From Boseongicola sp. SB0665_bin_10 (GTDB lineage: Bacteria; Pseudomonadota; Alphaproteobacteria; Rhodobacterales; Rhodobacteraceae), in contig VXSG01000003.1 in the NCBI GenBank assembly GCA_009838075.1, forward strand, positions 1 to 56,185: a stretch of DNA of 56,185 nt, written 5' to 3'. The position numbers and the translations under genes are program-made. Each line of letters begins with the position of its first letter. Within the stretch, counting starts at the first letter, position 1. The notes below the pieces were generated by a model. The model was not told the origin of the DNA. It was given only the letters and a program-made list of their open reading frames with translations, and did not search any database. Shown piece by piece: positions 18,391 to 28,641 of the stretch.

Positions 18391-18726
18391 ATGACTTACG
18401 TCGTCACCGACCACTGCATTGCATGCAAGTACACGGACTGCGTCGAAGTCTGCCCGGTGGACTGCTTCTACGAGGGCGAGAACATGCTGGTCATCCATCC
18501 CGACGAATGCATCGACTGCGGGGTCTGCGAACCCGAGTGCCCCGTCGACGCCATCCTTCCGGATACGCTGCCCGACATGGAGAAATGGGTCGAGTTCAAC
18601 CGCAAGTACTCGGAGCAGTGGCCCGTGATCGTCACGAAGCGTGACCCGTTGCCCGACGCCGAAGAGATGGAGGACAAGGAAGGCAAGATGGAGCTGTTCT
18701 CGCCCAACCCCGGCGAAGGGAACTAG
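18391..18726 (+). CDS. fdxA: 7Fe-8S ferredoxin
   Basis: 111 residues. Cysteine motifs [17 protein letters not shown] and [12 protein letters not shown] supply ligands for one [3Fe-4S] and one [4Fe-4S] cluster. This matches the FdxA type in which the first motif carries an altered spacing. The C-terminal half, with [15 protein letters not shown] and acidic residues, is typical. The ATG at 18391 has GTGAGG upstream. It is a soluble one-electron carrier; partner enzymes are not known here. It lies between the S4 protein and carD. Confidence 0.94.
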   Translation: MTYVVTDHCIACKYTDCVEVCPVDCFYEGENMLVIHPDECIDCGVCEPECPVDAILPDTLPDMEKWVEFNRKYSEQWPVIVTKRDPLPDAEEMEDKEGKMELFSPNPGEGN

Positions 18727-18817
18727 CGCGCCCGTCGGCATTCGCATGAACGAACCGTCAGCGAGCGTGCGCATTTCGGCGCAAGCAACGCCGCCGCAGA
18801 AATTGCGTTCCCCCACC

Positions 18818-18845
18818 TTGGAATTGCAGCGGATCTTGCTATATG
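18818..18845 (+). promoter_or_regulatory. Candidate promoter of carD
   Basis: TTGGAA (18818-18823), a 16-base spacer and TATATG (18840-18845). The inferred leader is about 120 bases and holds a GGGCGG/CCGCCC stem (18856-18861 with 18879-18884). The -10 has no T at its last position. Confidence 0.5.
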
Positions 18846-18974
18846 TCCGGGGCATGGGCGGGGAAACGTGGTTCGTGACCGCCCCTGGCTGGCGAAAATG
18901 CGCGACGGGAAGGCAGACACGTGTTCCCGCGACGCATTTTTGCAACTTGCCGACGGCTTGAGAGGATTGCCTGA

Positions 18975-19484
18975 ATGAGCAAAGTCAAGAAGATGGAATT
19001 CCGCCCGAACGACTACGTGGTCTATCCGGCGCATGGCGTCGGCCAGATCGTGTCGATCGAGGAGCAGGAATTCGCAGGCCACAACCTCGAACTGTTCGTG
19101 ATTTCGTTCGAGAAGGACAAGATGACTTTGCGCGTGCCGACCAACAAGGCCGCCCATGTCGGAATGCGGACCCTGTCGTCGCCGGATGTCGTGTCACAGG
19201 CGATGACGACGCTCAAGGGCAAGGCGCGCGTCAAGAAGGCGATGTGGTCACGCCGGGCGCAGGAATACGAGCAGAAGATCCATTCAGGCGATCTGGTCGC
19301 GATCGCCGAAGTGGTCCGCGACCTGCACCGCGCCAACGATCAGCGCGAGCAGAGCTATTCGGAACGCCAGCTCTACGAGGCGGCACTGGAGCGGCTGACC
19401 CGGGAGGTCGCGGCCGTCAGCGGGGCGGACGAGGCCGATGCGCAGCGCCAGGTTGACGAGGTCCTGATCAGCCGCGCGGCCTGA
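18975..19484 (+). CDS. carD: CarD family transcriptional regulator
   Basis: 169 residues. The N-terminal Tudor-like RNA polymerase interaction domain reads FRPNDYVVYPAHGVGQIVSIE and is followed by a helical DNA-binding domain with MWSRRAQEYEQKIHSGDL and VVRDLHRANDQREQSYSERQLYEAALERL. CarD binds the polymerase beta subunit and stabilises open complexes. In Rhodobacter it activates the many promoters that lack a T at the last -10 position, and it lowers its own expression. It converges with the M16 genes. Confidence 0.95.
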   Translation: MSKVKKMEFRPNDYVVYPAHGVGQIVSIEEQEFAGHNLELFVISFEKDKMTLRVPTNKAAHVGMRTLSSPDVVSQAMTTLKGKARVKKAMWSRRAQEYEQKIHSGDLVAIAEVVRDLHRANDQREQSYSERQLYEAALERLTREVAAVSGADEADAQRQVDEVLISRAA

Positions 19485-19582
19485 CATGCGGGCGTGCCGT
19501 GCAAGGCGCGGTCTTCGTCCGGAGCATACGTTCATCCACCGTCCTGGGCGCTGACTGACCGAGTCGCCTTGGTGCGAGGCGC

Positions 19583-20893
19583 TCAGTTTGTGCCCTCGAT
19601 GCCCTCGGGCCGGCCCACCACAACGAAGTGCAGTTCCTCCGGAAGGTACAGTCGACTGGCCACCCTGCGCACATCGTCGGTCGTCACGGCGTTCACCTTG
19701 CCGTTCCTGGTATTGACGTAGTCAAGGCCGAGATCGTCCATCTGCATGCCCACCATTATGCGCGCAATGCTCGCGTTTGAATCGAACCGGAGAGGGTAGG
19801 CGCCGGTCAGGTAGGCCTTTGCCGCGTCCAGTTCCTCCTCCGTCACGCCCTCCGCCGCCATTTTCGCCCATTCGTCCCGCGTCACCTCGATTGCTTCCGC
19901 AATCCGCTCATTGGCCGAGGCAACCTGTCCCACGACGAGCTGTGCAAGATCGAAACTCGCCAGATAGGCTCCGATGCCGTAGGTGAGTCCCCGCTTCTCC
20001 CGCACCTCCATGCCCAGCCGCGACTGACGTCCCGAGGCACCAAAGACGTGACTTGCGACAAAGGCCGGAAAGAACTCGGGGTCGTCCCTTGGAATGCCTG
20101 CATGGCCGAAGATGGCCACCGACTGCGGTGTCTCGAAGGGCACCACCGTAACGCCGCCGACCAGCAGCACCTCGGAATCGTTCGGCAATGGCGCCCCGAC
20201 TTCCGGCAAGCCGGCAAGAAGGGTGTCAATGAGCAGGCCCAGTTCCTCCGCCGAGATGTCACCGGCCGCCCCGACAAAAATGCGGTCCCGGGCAATGACA
20301 TCCTTGTATGCCGTCACGATGTCGTCCCGCGTCAGTGCCGACACGCTCTCGACCGTGCCGTCAATCGACGTCGCATAGGGGTGATCCCCGAACGCGAGGG
20401 CATTGAATCGACGCGACGCAACAGTGGCAGGATCCGTGTCATCAGCGCGAATGACCGCAAGCACCTGGTCGCGCACGCGATCCAATGCATCCTGGTCGAA
20501 CCGAGGGGCTGTGAGCGCGCTCCGCAGGAGAGCGACGGCCTCGTCGCGGTTCTCGGTCAGGAAGCGTGCCGAAACGGAAAGCGCGTCCCGATGCACGTCG
20601 AATCCGTAGCTTGCGGCCAGTGCATCCCGCGCTGCGGCAAACCCTTGCGCATCAAGGTCGCCCGCTCCCTCTTCCAGGAGTGCGGTCATCAGGTTGACCG
20701 CGCCCCTCTTGCCGGGCCGATCCAGCGACCCGCCGCCCCGGAACCTGATTTCCAGGGCGCTGAACGGAATCGAACGCTCTTCGACCAGCCAGGCCTTGAT
20801 GCCGCCAGGCGAAGTAACTTCCTGAATGTCGACCGCCGCCGCTGGACCGGCGACGACAATCGCCAGCCCCAATGCGCAAATGAACCTGTTCAC
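19583..20893 (-). CDS. M16 family peptidase-like protein, non-catalytic partner
   Basis: 436 residues with a signal peptide ending around AAA-VDIQ at residue 20. The protein has the M16 fold, seen in the C-terminal GASGRQSRLGMEVREKRGLTYGIGAYL with its R...Y substrate-grip motif. The zinc motif HxxEH is absent: the equivalent place reads GAVNLMTALLEEG. It therefore should act as the regulatory half of a heterodimer with the active M16 protein encoded just upstream. The start is a GTG at 20893 with AGGAGG upstream, overlapping the previous stop by four bases. The location is periplasmic. Substrates are unknown. Confidence 0.9.
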   Translation of the reverse strand: MNRFICALGLAIVVAGPAAAVDIQEVTSPGGIKAWLVEERSIPFSALEIRFRGGGSLDRPGKRGAVNLMTALLEEGAGDLDAQGFAAARDALAASYGFDVHRDALSVSARFLTENRDEAVALLRSALTAPRFDQDALDRVRDQVLAVIRADDTDPATVASRRFNALAFGDHPYATSIDGTVESVSALTRDDIVTAYKDVIARDRIFVGAAGDISAEELGLLIDTLLAGLPEVGAPLPNDSEVLLVGGVTVVPFETPQSVAIFGHAGIPRDDPEFFPAFVASHVFGASGRQSRLGMEVREKRGLTYGIGAYLASFDLAQLVVGQVASANERIAEAIEVTRDEWAKMAAEGVTEEELDAAKAYLTGAYPLRFDSNASIARIMVGMQMDDLGLDYVNTRNGKVNAVTTDDVRRVASRLYLPEELHFVVVGRPEGIEGTN

Positions 20894-22227
20894 CTGACCA
20901 CCTCCTCCGATTGCCGCGCAAATCCCGTGACCGCGCGGCGTCGGTCGAGATGCCTGCGCGCCGCCGAAAGGATTTCCTCTTCGGTAACTTCTTGCAGAAT
21001 GCCTGGCCAGGCCTGGACGTCCTCCACCGAAAGGCCCGCTGTCAGCCCCGCGCCATACAAGTTGGCCAAGTTCGAGATGTCGTCGCGGGCGTAGATCTCC
21101 GCAGCCCGGATCCGCGTCCTGATTCGCTCCAGTTCCTCCGCATCCACGCCTTCTTCCATGAACTCGGCGACAGCCTCGTCCAGCAACGACTCGGCCTCTT
21201 CCAGCGAGACGCCCTCGACAGGCACGATTGCCAGCCCGAAAATCGTGTCGTCCAGCGCCCGCTCCCGGTACCAGGCGGCGGTGTACACGGCCTTCGGATC
21301 CTCGAACTGCAGCTTCCGCGCCAAAGCCGAGGTGGTCGAGGAACCGCCCAGGATCTGCGCAAGCATGGCAAGAGCCGCCGCCTCCGCCTGGTTCTCCGGG
21401 TCACGCTCGGGCACGAGGTAGATTCGGGTCATGTAGTCATTGCCGATCCGTGGATCCGAAAAGCTCAGACGCCGCTCGGCCAGTTGCGGTGGTTCGGATG
21501 GACGGCTGCGCGCCCGCACGTTCGGGTTGGGAGGAATGATCCCGTAATGCCTTTCGGCAAGCGCCCTGACTTCGTCCGGCTCCACGTCGCCCGCCACCAC
21601 AAGGATCGCGTTGTTCGGTCCGTAATGCTGCTTGTAGAAAGACACGGCATCTTCCAGCGTCAACGTCTCGGCCTCGTGTTTCCAGCCGATGACTGGCACG
21701 CCGTAAGGGTGGTTCAGGAATGCCGCTGCGTATATCTGCTCCCGGAACAGGGTCCCGGGATCGCTGTCGGTACGCTGCTTCCGCTCTTCTATCACGACGT
21801 CCCGCTCCGTTGAAATGTCTTCCTCGACAAGCGCAAGGCCGTCCATGCGGCTTGCCTCCATCCCCATCACGAGATCGAGGCGATCCGCCGCGATGCGCTG
21901 AACGTAGGACGTGTAGTCATACGACGTGAATGCATTGTCGCTGCCCCCGTTCCGGAACACCACGTCGGACAATTCACCCGACGCAAGCTCGTCGGTTGCC
22001 TTGAACATGAGATGTTCGAGGAAGTGCGCGATTCCCGACTTGCCGGGCGGCTCGTCGGCCGCGCCGACCCGATACCAGACCATGTGCACGACGACCGGAG
22101 CGCGGTGATCCTCGATCACGACCGCTTCAAGGCCGTTCTCAAGCTCGAAAGTCGTGATTCCCTCGGCTTGGAGCGAGGCTGGAAGGGCGACAAGAGCCGT
22201 CGCCAAGGCAAGAACGAATATGTGCAT
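20890..22227 (-). CDS. M16 family zinc metallopeptidase, catalytic partner
   Basis: 445 residues with a signal peptide (MHIFVLALATALVALPASLQA). The inverted zinc motif HFLEH lies in GIAHFLEHLMFKAT near residue 70, and the distal glutamate ligand is in TERDVVIEERKQ. The ATG at 22227 has AAGGAG upstream; a longer reading to 22257 adds ten residues. It is translationally coupled to the non-catalytic M16 gene. It follows the DUF3035 lipoprotein gene in an order conserved in Rhodobacterales, and acts in the periplasm on unknown peptides. Confidence 0.93.
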   Translation of the reverse strand: MHIFVLALATALVALPASLQAEGITTFELENGLEAVVIEDHRAPVVVHMVWYRVGAADEPPGKSGIAHFLEHLMFKATDELASGELSDVVFRNGGSDNAFTSYDYTSYVQRIAADRLDLVMGMEASRMDGLALVEEDISTERDVVIEERKQRTDSDPGTLFREQIYAAAFLNHPYGVPVIGWKHEAETLTLEDAVSFYKQHYGPNNAILVVAGDVEPDEVRALAERHYGIIPPNPNVRARSRPSEPPQLAERRLSFSDPRIGNDYMTRIYLVPERDPENQAEAAALAMLAQILGGSSTTSALARKLQFEDPKAVYTAAWYRERALDDTIFGLAIVPVEGVSLEEAESLLDEAVAEFMEEGVDAEELERIRTRIRAAEIYARDDISNLANLYGAGLTAGLSVEDVQAWPGILQEVTEEEILSAARRHLDRRRAVTGFARQSEEVVR

Positions 22228-22591
22228 GGGCACTCCTTGCGAGGCAGGTTGCCGCAAGAATTGGCCGGAGTTCCCCGCCCGTCAACCCGCATTTGCGCGA
22301 GGCCGGACGTTCTGGCCTGAATGTGATTGGACCGTGATTGCAGGGCACTGCACGAGCGGCAGCAAGCGGCTCCGCGCAGGGCGTGCCAGGTTCTCGGATG
22401 GCAGCGCGGTCCGTCCTCCGGCAGCCGTGTGCCTGCGGTCGGTCCTTGAAGACGTGGACGGCCTCATGGCGGAATCCGGAATCGTTGCGGCGCTCACCCG
22501 AGAGAGCTACGCATCGCTCAAGGGCATGAGCGACGGGCTGTCGAAACGCAAGGCCGTTCGCGAACCTTCGATCTCCGGCTGTTCGGCAAGC

Positions 22592-23107
22592 TCACTCCTC
22601 GACCGGACCGGGCGGGGCTGCCGAGGTCCGAATGCCAAGGCGGCGGAGTCGCGCCAGCTCGGCATGTTGATCAAGCGCCATTTCCTGGTAGGCGCGGAAA
22701 TAGACATTCACGTCGAAGAGCCTTTCCAGGACACGGCCCGGATTGTCGCGGCGAAATTCCAGGTCTGCGGCAGCAAGTTCGACACGGATGTCGCTGTCGA
22801 CGCCGTGTCGCGTGGCATGGGCCAGCAACGCACCGTCCGTCGAGCCTCGCGCCAACGCCCCGATGTCGCCGCCAAGGGCCGACGCAACATCCCTCTCCGG
22901 CGCCGGATCGGCCAGGTTGGCACCGCCCGGCGTTGGCACGGGCAGGGCGGAGATGTCCTCGGGCACTTCCAGCGGCCTTGTCGGAATGACCCCGAATTCG
23001 TCCGGACCGCCGGCGCGGTCCCGGCCGATGTTCATCAGGCCCGGATCACCGCCCGCGCAGGCGCCAAGTGTCGGGACCAGGCAAAGGAGCAGCAACCGAC
23101 GCAGCAT
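22592..23107 (-). CDS. DUF3035 family lipoprotein
   Basis: 171 residues. The N-terminus MLRRLLLLCLVPTLGACAGG is a lipoprotein signal with lipobox LGAC, so the mature protein begins at Cys17. The conserved family part runs PDEFGVIPTRPLEVPEDISALPVPTPGGANLADP. A short C-terminal helix region follows. The family has no assigned function. It lies 64 bases after lspA, the enzyme that would process its signal. The 364-base gap to the M16 gene downstream (22228-22591) shows no gene of its own. Confidence 0.85.
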   Translation of the reverse strand: MLRRLLLLCLVPTLGACAGGDPGLMNIGRDRAGGPDEFGVIPTRPLEVPEDISALPVPTPGGANLADPAPERDVASALGGDIGALARGSTDGALLAHATRHGVDSDIRVELAAADLEFRRDNPGRVLERLFDVNVYFRAYQEMALDQHAELARLRRLGIRTSAAPPGPVEE

Positions 23108-23172
23108 GAAAGCCTCCGAAACCGTTTCTCGGGTTCTACGCGTGAATCCGCCCGGTGGAAAGCCTGTCCAGT

Positions 23173-23640
23173 TCATTGCCGGCCAGCTCGGGAGCCGAGC
23201 GTGATCAGGCCGAACGCGCCAACGAAGATGGCGATGTCCGCGATGTTGAACGACCACGGGTTCCGCCAGCCGCAACACGACATGTTCAGGAAGTCTGCCA
23301 CCGCGCCGTAGATCAGTCGGTCAATCACGTTGCCGATGGCGCCGCCAATGACCAGGCCCGCCGACACCTGCACGAGAATTCCGGGGCGGTCGCGCAGCAT
23401 CCACCAGAAAATCGCGCCGCATATTGCCACCGCCAGCGCGATCAGAACCCACTTGCCCGCGAGCGGGATGCCGAAGTTCACCCCCTCGTTCCATGCCATC
23501 CGGAACTGGATGTAGGGCGGCAGGACGGGGATTGCGCCCAGTTCCTTGAGGTTCAAGGCGTTGACCACGAAGTATTTCGTCAACTGGTCGACCATGGCAG
23601 TCAGGGCCGCGGTGCGAAGGAGGGGCGCGAGAGCGTGCAT
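23173..23640 (-). CDS. lspA: Lipoprotein signal peptidase II
   Basis: 155 residues, four membrane segments. Catalytic aspartates are in GNVIDRLIYGAVADF and FNIADIAIFVG, the two conserved LspA motifs. It cleaves the signal peptide of diacylglyceryl-prolipoproteins in the inner membrane. The ATG at 23640 overlaps the purH stop as TGATG, so it is coupled to purH. The lipoprotein gene directly downstream is a likely client. Confidence 0.95.
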   Translation of the reverse strand: MHALAPLLRTAALTAMVDQLTKYFVVNALNLKELGAIPVLPPYIQFRMAWNEGVNFGIPLAGKWVLIALAVAICGAIFWWMLRDRPGILVQVSAGLVIGGAIGNVIDRLIYGAVADFLNMSCCGWRNPWSFNIADIAIFVGAFGLITLGSRAGRQ

Positions 23641-25229
23641 CAGTGCCTGAAGTGCCTCATGCCGGAAAACACCATGGCAAGCCCGGCTGCGTCGGCAGCC
23701 TCGATCACGGCATCGTCCCGCTTGGACCCGCCTGGCTGGATTACGGCCTTCGCGCCGGCTTCGGCGGCGGCAAGGAGGCCGTCCGGAAACGGAAAGAACG
23801 CGTCGGACGCCACGACCGAACCACTGGCCATCGACTCCGCGAGACCGAGATCGCGAGCCATTCGACCCGCTTTCAGCGCGGCGATCGTCGAACTGTCGAC
23901 CCGGCTCATCTGGCCAGCTCCGATTCCGACCGTGCCGAGGTCGCGGGCATAGACGATCGCATTGGACTTCACGTGCTTGGCGACACGCCACGCAAAGAGA
24001 AGGTCGTCAACCTGCTCCCGCGTTGGCGCAACCCGGGTCACGACTTTCAGATCCACCGCCGTGCAGGCACCACTGTCCTCGGCCTGAACCAGCCATCCGC
24101 CGGAGACCTGCCGAACGGACACGCGCGATGCAGAAGAGCAGGGAAGCCCGCCGGTCGTCAGCAACCGGAGTTTCCTCTTTGCGGCAAGAACCGCCTTGGC
24201 ATCGTCCGTGGCCTCGGGCGCAATCACGACTTCGGCAAAGATTTCGGCAATTGCGCGCGCCGTCTCCCCGTCAAGCGTGCCGTTCAAGGCCACGATGCCG
24301 CCGAATGCGCTCGTCCGGTCGCAGTCGAACGCACGACCGAACGCCTGTTCGAAACTTTCCCCGCGCGCCACGCCGCTGGGGTTCGCATGCTTGATGATGG
24401 CGGCGGCGGGCCCGTCGGCCGGGTCGAACTCCGCGACCAGTCGAAGGGCGGCATCGGCATCATTGATGTTGTTGTAGGATAGCTCGCCGCCCTGGTGCTG
24501 CACGGCAGTTGCAACTCCGGGAAGACTGGAGCCGTCCTTGTAGAAGGCCGCTGCCTGGTGAGGATTCTCCCCGTAGCGAAGCCGCCGCGCCAGCGTGCCC
24601 GCGAAGACGCGACGGCGTGGCGCCGTTTCGCGCTGGGTGTCAGCCATCCAGGCCGAAATCGCGGCATCGTAGGCGGCGGTCCTCGAGAACGCCGTCAGCG
24701 CCAGACGCCTGCGAAAGTCGAGGGAGGTCTGGCCGTCCCTGGCTTGCAGTTCATCCAGCACGTCCTTGTAGTCGGCGGCATCCACCACCACGTTCACGAA
24801 CTCGTGGTTCTTCGCGGCAGACCGGATCATCGCGGGTCCGCCAATGTCGATGCACCCGATCGTCGCGTCATGATCGGCACCGCTCGCGACGCTGGCCTCG
24901 AACGGGTAGAGATTCACGACCAGCAGGTCGATCATTCCGAACCCATGCTCCGCCATTGCGTTCAGGTGCGCTGAATCGCTCCGCAACGCCAGAAGCCCGC
25001 CATGCACCGCCGGGTGGAGCGTCTTGACCCGGCCATTCATCATCTCGGGAAATCCGGTGACTTCCGCGACATCGGTCACTTCAAGCCCTGCACCGCGAAG
25101 CGCTCCGGCGGTGCCGCCGGTGGAAATCAATTCGACGCCCCGGCTCGAAAGCGCGGTGGCGAACTCGACGAGATCCGTCTTGTCCGACACCGAAAGCAAC
25201 GCGCGACGCACCGGCTGAAGGTCTGTCAT
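23640..25229 (-). CDS. purH: Bifunctional AICAR formyltransferase / IMP cyclohydrolase
   Basis: 529 residues. It carries out the last two steps of IMP synthesis. The N-terminal cyclohydrolase domain begins [17 protein letters not shown] and has [13 protein letters not shown]. The transformylase domain has the catalytic KHANPSGVA near residue 265 and later [11 protein letters not shown] and [12 protein letters not shown]. The ATG at 25229 has GGAAG upstream; a TTG two codons earlier is the alternative. It lies 19 bases after the heparinase-like gene. Confidence 0.97.
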   Translation of the reverse strand: MTDLQPVRRALLSVSDKTDLVEFATALSSRGVELISTGGTAGALRGAGLEVTDVAEVTGFPEMMNGRVKTLHPAVHGGLLALRSDSAHLNAMAEHGFGMIDLLVVNLYPFEASVASGADHDATIGCIDIGGPAMIRSAAKNHEFVNVVVDAADYKDVLDELQARDGQTSLDFRRRLALTAFSRTAAYDAAISAWMADTQRETAPRRRVFAGTLARRLRYGENPHQAAAFYKDGSSLPGVATAVQHQGGELSYNNINDADAALRLVAEFDPADGPAAAIIKHANPSGVARGESFEQAFGRAFDCDRTSAFGGIVALNGTLDGETARAIAEIFAEVVIAPEATDDAKAVLAAKRKLRLLTTGGLPCSSASRVSVRQVSGGWLVQAEDSGACTAVDLKVVTRVAPTREQVDDLLFAWRVAKHVKSNAIVYARDLGTVGIGAGQMSRVDSSTIAALKAGRMARDLGLAESMASGSVVASDAFFPFPDGLLAAAEAGAKAVIQPGGSKRDDAVIEAADAAGLAMVFSGMRHFRH

Positions 25230-25248
25230 TCGCAAGGCTTCCTTTCGC

Positions 25249-26958
25249 TCATCCCCGCGCGAGTTCGTCTTCCTGGATCACCCCGCCGCTTCGGGTGGCC
25301 TTTGCGAGAATCCAGCTGACTCGTGTCGAATACTCCATGGCGAAGCCGGAGAGAACAATCTGAATTGTCGCGCGCGGCGATGACGATGCGCTTTCCAGGA
25401 AGTCGCTTGGCTCAAGCGCCAGCTGGACGTCGCCCCGGCAACCAAATCTCCAGGTCTCTCCGTTCCGGAGCCACATCGAAACGTCGCGACCCTCTTCATC
25501 CGCCTCCGCTTCGACGTCCGGATGCAGATGGAACCGAATGTTGAACGGCACGCCCTCGAGCCGCTGCGCGCTGAGCAATGAATCAAACCTCTTCCGTCCG
25601 TCGTCGGAAGCCGCAAGAAGGACATCTTCGCCATGGACGTTGCAGCCCTCCGGATCGACCTGAAGCCTGCGCCAATGATTGAGGCCGCATCTGCCCTGGT
25701 AGCCGTCATGGCCAGCGACAATGCAGGTGCCGTCATTGTAGTCGTTGCGTTCCAGCGTGACCCTGGCCGGCGCGTGCACGATCCTCTCCGCACCGCCGGA
25801 CATTGCGCCGCCTGGCGCGGCGAAGCGAGACGAGGAATAGCCCTCGACATCCAGGGTCGAGTGAGAAGCCGTTGTCCTGGCCACCATTCGCCAGCTCCTG
25901 CCAAGGGCCTCGCCCGAACCGCAATTGACGACCAGGGGGTGCAAGCCGCTCGTCACCTCGAATGCCAGCGTTGATGCATGAGCATTGGCGGTCGCCGCTG
26001 GCGGCGCGACATCAACAATCATCGTTGTGCGGCCGTGAGCCACCCGTGCGTAGCCCATGGCAAGCTGCTGCCGCCGGGCGGCGGCGCCCTTGACGCCGGC
26101 ATTGGCAAGGGCCCAGTCCAGCTTGTCGACGGTACCGGGACCTCCGCCATGAAATCGCGCCAGGCTTCCGTCCACGTGGCGAAGCCTTCGCAGGACAGGC
26201 GCCATCGCCGTGACGGCCGCCCTGTGCGCGTCCTCGGGCGGCCGTCCGGCAAGCCGAAGGGCGGCGGCGGCCCAGTTGAGCAGGAAGAAGATTTCGAGAA
26301 GTTCTTCAGGATTGCGCGACGCTATCGATCCGTGGCTGTCAATGCAGGACCCGCACTCCCTCGCGAGCGCCCGGCTCGCCCTGCGCATGAGGCCGTCCAT
26401 TCCCGAAAGCGCTGCGCTCCCCTGGACCAGGCCCGCCAATGCCTCGAACCGGTCCAGGCCTCGACGCGCCGTCTTCCAGCGGCGCGAAAGAAAGACTGTC
26501 TGGGCCGAGAGCGACCGTCGGAACGCATCGCTCTTCGCGCGCCCCTGCCCGGCCAGCAACTGGTCCGCGTGGTTGATCCAGCGCAGCACACGCCGGCCCG
26601 TCAGCTCGGGCGTCCATCCGGAACCGGCGCCAAGTCCGAAGCGCCGGATCCAGTCATGCGTCCAGTTCCGGGCGAGACGGTTGGTCTGGAAATCGCATAC
26701 TGCAGTCAGGTCGTCGAGCCATTCGAACCCGTGAACTGCGGCTTCGAATTCCGCGTTCGGCATTGACAGGTCCCAGATGTCCAGGCCCGGTGCCGGCAGG
26801 TGATGTCCAGCAAACAGGAAGTCTCCCGCAGCGAGCCGCCGCCCGCGTTCGACGGATCCTGTCACGCGGGTGTCGGACATCATGGTGAACGCCGCTGCCG
26901 GCGGCGACAAGCAGGCCCAAATCGCGTGAAGGCGGTTCAACCAGCGCGTGGAACGCAC
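25249..26958 (-). CDS. Heparinase II/III-family protein
   Basis: 569 residues. The N-terminal alpha-toroid has [17 protein letters not shown] and [21 protein letters not shown]. The C-terminal beta domain holds [17 protein letters not shown] and [13 protein letters not shown], a His/Ser-rich region typical of this family. The start is GTG at 26958 with GGGAG seven bases away. Family members are polysaccharide lyases, but this core-genome version occurs throughout Rhodobacterales beside purH and rsmB and lacks a defined substrate. It has no signal peptide that I can see. Confidence 0.85.
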   Translation of the reverse strand: MRSTRWLNRLHAIWACLSPPAAAFTMMSDTRVTGSVERGRRLAAGDFLFAGHHLPAPGLDIWDLSMPNAEFEAAVHGFEWLDDLTAVCDFQTNRLARNWTHDWIRRFGLGAGSGWTPELTGRRVLRWINHADQLLAGQGRAKSDAFRRSLSAQTVFLSRRWKTARRGLDRFEALAGLVQGSAALSGMDGLMRRASRALARECGSCIDSHGSIASRNPEELLEIFFLLNWAAAALRLAGRPPEDAHRAAVTAMAPVLRRLRHVDGSLARFHGGGPGTVDKLDWALANAGVKGAAARRQQLAMGYARVAHGRTTMIVDVAPPAATANAHASTLAFEVTSGLHPLVVNCGSGEALGRSWRMVARTTASHSTLDVEGYSSSRFAAPGGAMSGGAERIVHAPARVTLERNDYNDGTCIVAGHDGYQGRCGLNHWRRLQVDPEGCNVHGEDVLLAASDDGRKRFDSLLSAQRLEGVPFNIRFHLHPDVEAEADEEGRDVSMWLRNGETWRFGCRGDVQLALEPSDFLESASSSPRATIQIVLSGFAMEYSTRVSWILAKATRSGGVIQEDELARG

Positions 26959-27051
26959 AAACCAACTCCCTGTCCCGGGAACTCGTCGCCCTGCCCGGAC
27001 GCCGCCTGCCCGGCCCTCGGGCCGCGAGGATAGCGAACCGCCGTCAGGCTG

Positions 27052-28311
27052 TCATGGGCGTTTTTCCAGGCGCGCAACGAAGAAGCCGTCAATTCCGCCC
27101 TTGTCACGCCAATGATCGGGGCGGATTCTCAGCATGCCGTCCGGCGTGCGCCACAGCTTGTCGATCCAGTCGCCGACGGGTGCCGCGACCGAGAGATCCG
27201 GGTGCCGTGAAAGCGCGGCGCCAACCTGCTCCTCCCCCTCTTCGGGAAGAAGCGAGCAGGTGCAGAGGACCAGCCGCCCGCCGGGCCGGAGCGAAAGCAG
27301 CGCGCGGTCAATCAATCTCGCCTGCAGTTCCACGAGTTCGTCAATGCCGCTCCCGTCGCGCACGAAGGCGAGATCTGGATGCCGCCTCAGCGTTCCTGTT
27401 CCCGAGCAAGGGGCATCGACGAGGATCGCGTCGAACTTCCCGGGCGACGTCCATCTCAATGCGTCGGCCACGATGCAGGTCGCCGCGAGTCCCGTGCGCG
27501 CAAGGTTCTCTTCCACCAGCGCCATTCGCTTCGCCGAAACGTCCAGTGCCGTGACCTCCGCTCCTGCCGCCGCCAGTTGCAAGGTCTTTCCCCCGGGCGC
27601 GCAGCAAAGATCGAGCACGGACTCGCCGGGCCGCGCGTCAAGCACGCGCGCCGCGACCGCGGCCCCGGCGTCCTGCACCCACCAGGCACCGTCCGCAAAT
27701 CCCGGCAGGGCCGAGACCTGCCGGGGTTCGACAAGTCGGATGCCGCCATCCGGACGCAGCAACGCCTCAAGACGTTTGGCCCAGGTTTCCTCCTCACCGG
27801 GGTCGCGCAGCGTAAGGTCGAGCCTTGGCCCGGCCGCGAATTCCGCCTCCATGGCCAGCACCGCGTTTCGGCCCCAGGCATCCACCAGGCGCCCGCGAAG
27901 CCATTCCGGAAGACCTGGTAGGGGCAGGCTGTCCCAGTCCGGCCCACTGCGCAGCGCACTCCTCAGGACGGCATTGACCAGGCCTGTCTTGCCACGCGGG
28001 GCAAGCGACACGGACTGGTCGACCACCGCATGTGCCGGCACAAGCTCGACGAACATCTCGAACATGGCCAGCCGCAGCAGGTTCATGACCCGACTCTCCG
28101 GCTGACGCTTCAGGAACGGGCCAAGCATCCTGTCCGAACGGCCTGCCCAGCGAAGCGCGCCAGCCGCCAGGCGCCCGGCACGAGCCCGCCCAGGCGGATC
28201 CAGCCCCTTTGCCGCCCGCGCCAGCGCGACGCCCAGCAACTGGCGCCGGTCCGTCACGGATGTCATCGCCGCGACCGCCGCGCGCCTCGCTTCTGCCCCA
28301 GCCTTCGTCAT
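27052..28311 (-). CDS. 16S rRNA m5C methyltransferase, RsmB family
   Basis: 419 residues. An N-terminal NusB-like helical domain (residues 1-130) is followed by the SAM domain with DLCCAPGGKT near 245. The two catalytic cysteines are in DAPCSGTGTLRRHPD and CTCSLLPEEGEEQV. RsmB methylates C967 of 16S rRNA in E. coli. I chose ATG at 28311; TTG at 28317 is possible. It is divergent from the SDHAF4-like gene. The 93-base gap to the next gene contains its ribosome binding site only. Confidence 0.92.
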   Translation of the reverse strand: MTKAGAEARRAAVAAMTSVTDRRQLLGVALARAAKGLDPPGRARAGRLAAGALRWAGRSDRMLGPFLKRQPESRVMNLLRLAMFEMFVELVPAHAVVDQSVSLAPRGKTGLVNAVLRSALRSGPDWDSLPLPGLPEWLRGRLVDAWGRNAVLAMEAEFAAGPRLDLTLRDPGEEETWAKRLEALLRPDGGIRLVEPRQVSALPGFADGAWWVQDAGAAVAARVLDARPGESVLDLCCAPGGKTLQLAAAGAEVTALDVSAKRMALVEENLARTGLAATCIVADALRWTSPGKFDAILVDAPCSGTGTLRRHPDLAFVRDGSGIDELVELQARLIDRALLSLRPGGRLVLCTCSLLPEEGEEQVGAALSRHPDLSVAAPVGDWIDKLWRTPDGMLRIRPDHWRDKGGIDGFFVARLEKRP

Positions 28312-28378
28312 CGCCAAGCCTTGCAGGAAACCCGACGAACCCTATAACAGGCTGGAACCGTGCCACAAGGAAACCGCC

Positions 28379-28552
28379 ATGGCAGACAAGGACGTGCCTC
28401 CCGAAGCCCGGCGCGCGCTTGCCGACGCCGAACGGCTTCGAAAGAAGAAGGCCGAGGACATGGACCGGCCCGAGGAATTCGGCGGCCCGGAGGGTCCGGA
28501 TCCGGTTCGGTACGGCGACTGGGAGAGGAAAGGCCGGACGGTCGACTTTTGA
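28379..28552 (+). CDS. DUF1674 protein, SDHAF4-like succinate dehydrogenase assembly factor
   Basis: 57 residues. The C-terminal DPVRYGDWERKGRTVDF is the signature of the SDHAF4 family, whose mitochondrial member binds the flavinylated SdhA subunit and helps it join the complex. The N-terminal half is a charged helix with RLRKKKAEDMDRPEEFGG. The ATG is preceded by AAGGAAA. It is divergent from rsmB, a common arrangement in alphaproteobacteria. The sdh operon is not in the window. Confidence 0.9.
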   Translation: MADKDVPPEARRALADAERLRKKKAEDMDRPEEFGGPEGPDPVRYGDWERKGRTVDF

Positions 28553-28613
28553 TGGTTCCGAGGGCGCAGCCCGGAAGCCGCTGCGTGTCCGCTCAAGGCG
28601 GCCGGACGTGTCA

Positions 28614-28639
28614 AGTCGCGGATCCGGGCCCGCGCGACT
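28614..28639. terminator. Hairpin between convergent genes
   Basis: AGTCGCG (28614-28620) and CGCGACT (28633-28639) are perfect complements around a 12-base loop. They lie between the SDHAF4-like gene and the phosphoesterase gene, so the hairpin could serve both directions. Confidence 0.45.
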
Positions 28640-28641
28640 CC

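Noticed and set aside
25249-26958. Heparinase-like protein as part of a polysaccharide utilisation locus
   Set aside because: Its neighbours are purH and rsmB, a core arrangement in Rhodobacterales, with no transporter or other carbohydrate enzyme beside it.
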